From Arthrobacter gengyunqii (lineage in GTDB: Bacteria > Actinomycetota > Actinomycetes > Actinomycetales > Micrococcaceae), in assembly GCF_023022985.1 (NCBI RefSeq), contig NZ_CP095461.1, positions 3,472,001 to 3,536,000 of the forward strand: a DNA stretch of 64,000 nt, read 5' to 3'. Below, piece by piece: positions 63,521-64,000 of this stretch. Position 1 is the stretch's first letter; every line of letters begins with the position of its first letter. The translations under genes were made by a program, and so were the position numbers. The notes below the pieces were generated by a model. It saw only the letters and a program-made list of their open reading frames with translations. It searched no databases and was not told where the DNA came from.

Positions 63521-63917
63521 CCGGCTCCTGCGGGGCAAGGTGATTGGCAGTTCGATAATTGCCGGGGTGGCTGCACGGGCAGCGCGCGAGACACCCGGCA
63601 TCCTCCGGCTGGGCCCCTCGATGGGGCATCTGGCGGTTCGGCTGCGCTCGGCCGCCCGCAACACATTGCGCCGGCTTCCTGATCCGGGTGCCCGGACGAG
63701 CAGGGACGGAGTTTTCGCCGCTGTCTCAGAGGGCACGGCAACCATTGACGTGGAAGTGGCAACGGATGCCCGGTTCAATGCCCTGGAGGTTGCCGCCGAT
63801 CTCCAGGAACGTGTCCGCCGGGCCCTGCGCACCACGGGAATTGCCGCCGGCCCCATCAACGTCACCATCCTCGCCATCGAGGACGTGCCCTCTTTCCCTC
63901 CGTTTCGGGAGCGGTGA
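63513..63917 (+). CDS. Gls24-like protein (copy D)
   Basis: A 134-aa protein of related fold: GKVIGSSIIAGVAARAARETPGILRLGPSMG resembles the first Gls24 helix-strand, and TATIDVEVATDARFNALEVAADLQERVRRALRTTGIAAGPINVTILAIEDV ends with the family's strand pattern. It is more diverged than copies A and B. Overlaps the zinc-motif gene by eight bases. The last 83 bases of the window after it show nothing recognisable. Confidence 0.7.
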   Translation: MTDRLLRGKVIGSSIIAGVAARAARETPGILRLGPSMGHLAVRLRSAARNTLRRLPDPGARTSRDGVFAAVSEGTATIDVEVATDARFNALEVAADLQERVRRALRTTGIAAGPINVTILAIEDVPSFPPFRER

Positions 63918-64000
63918 CCTGGGCTTGGGGCCGTGGCAGAGCAATCTTTCGCAGTGGGCACCTGCTTGGGCGGCAGTGCGCGGGGTGGAAAGCATTCCGG

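Overview
The window is 64 kb of high-GC DNA from an actinobacterium, most likely Arthrobacter or a close relative (Micrococcaceae). Signs are strong GC bias at third codon positions, frequent GTG starts, GTGA/ATGA stop-start overlaps, a factor-independent uricase operon, a tandem glycine riboswitch before gcvP, and Asp23/Gls24 proteins next to an ECF sigma gene. The content is chromosomal and mostly metabolic. I see no phage, transposase or CRISPR array.

Layout. 1-3.7 kb: two SdpI-like paralogs flank a PadR regulator/membrane protein pair and arfB, then an epimerase, a PH-like protein and tRNA-Ala(CGC). 3.9-9.6 kb: a Cys-rich copper-storage protein, a DinB-like protein, an IclR regulator, an atypical metal P-type ATPase, a CorA transporter and a lipoprotein. 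9.6-26.3 kb: an ADH/MHS-transporter pair, a glycosyltransferase, Mn catalase, a glutaryl-CoA-dehydrogenase-like enzyme, an S10 peptidase, membrane proteins, an SDR, Bcr/CflA and DHA2 efflux pumps (the latter divergent from a TetR gene across a 26-bp palindrome), a universal stress protein, RraA, a DLH-like hydrolase and a CitE-like lyase.

26.3-40.7 kb: a purine-degradation region. One tight minus-strand operon runs uraD - uraH - pucL - NCS2 permease - a CitE/HpcH-superfamily enzyme of unknown reaction - allE - allB. A guanine/8-oxoguanine-type deaminase lies upstream, and a plus-strand xdhC - FAD subunit - fused FeS/Mo subunit makes xanthine dehydrogenase. Together they take guanine/xanthine through urate and allantoin toward ureidoglycolate/glyoxylate. 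40.7-47.4 kb: a small membrane-protein pair flanked by direct repeats, a lactate permease with a GlcD-like oxidase, an AGCS symporter and ChaB. 47.4-56.8 kb: riboswitch - gcvP - gcvT - gcvH - glyA - sdaA, turning glycine into serine and pyruvate, with a divergent amino-acid permease.

56.8-64 kb: a DUF805 protein, then an envelope-stress locus. A minus-strand operon encodes Gls24, a 59-aa membrane protein, a second Gls24, two membrane-anchored partners, an MBL-fold protein and an MFS pump. Divergently, an ECF sigma factor overlaps a gene that joins an anti-sigma-type zinc motif to a Gls24-like region, followed by a third-type Gls24-like protein. This locus and the unknown enzyme in the urate operon are the best candidates for new biology. 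Several regulatory-looking sequences (a symmetric four-site array at 17.9 kb, a 27-bp inverted repeat between gcvT and gcvH, and a structured xdhC leader) also merit checking.
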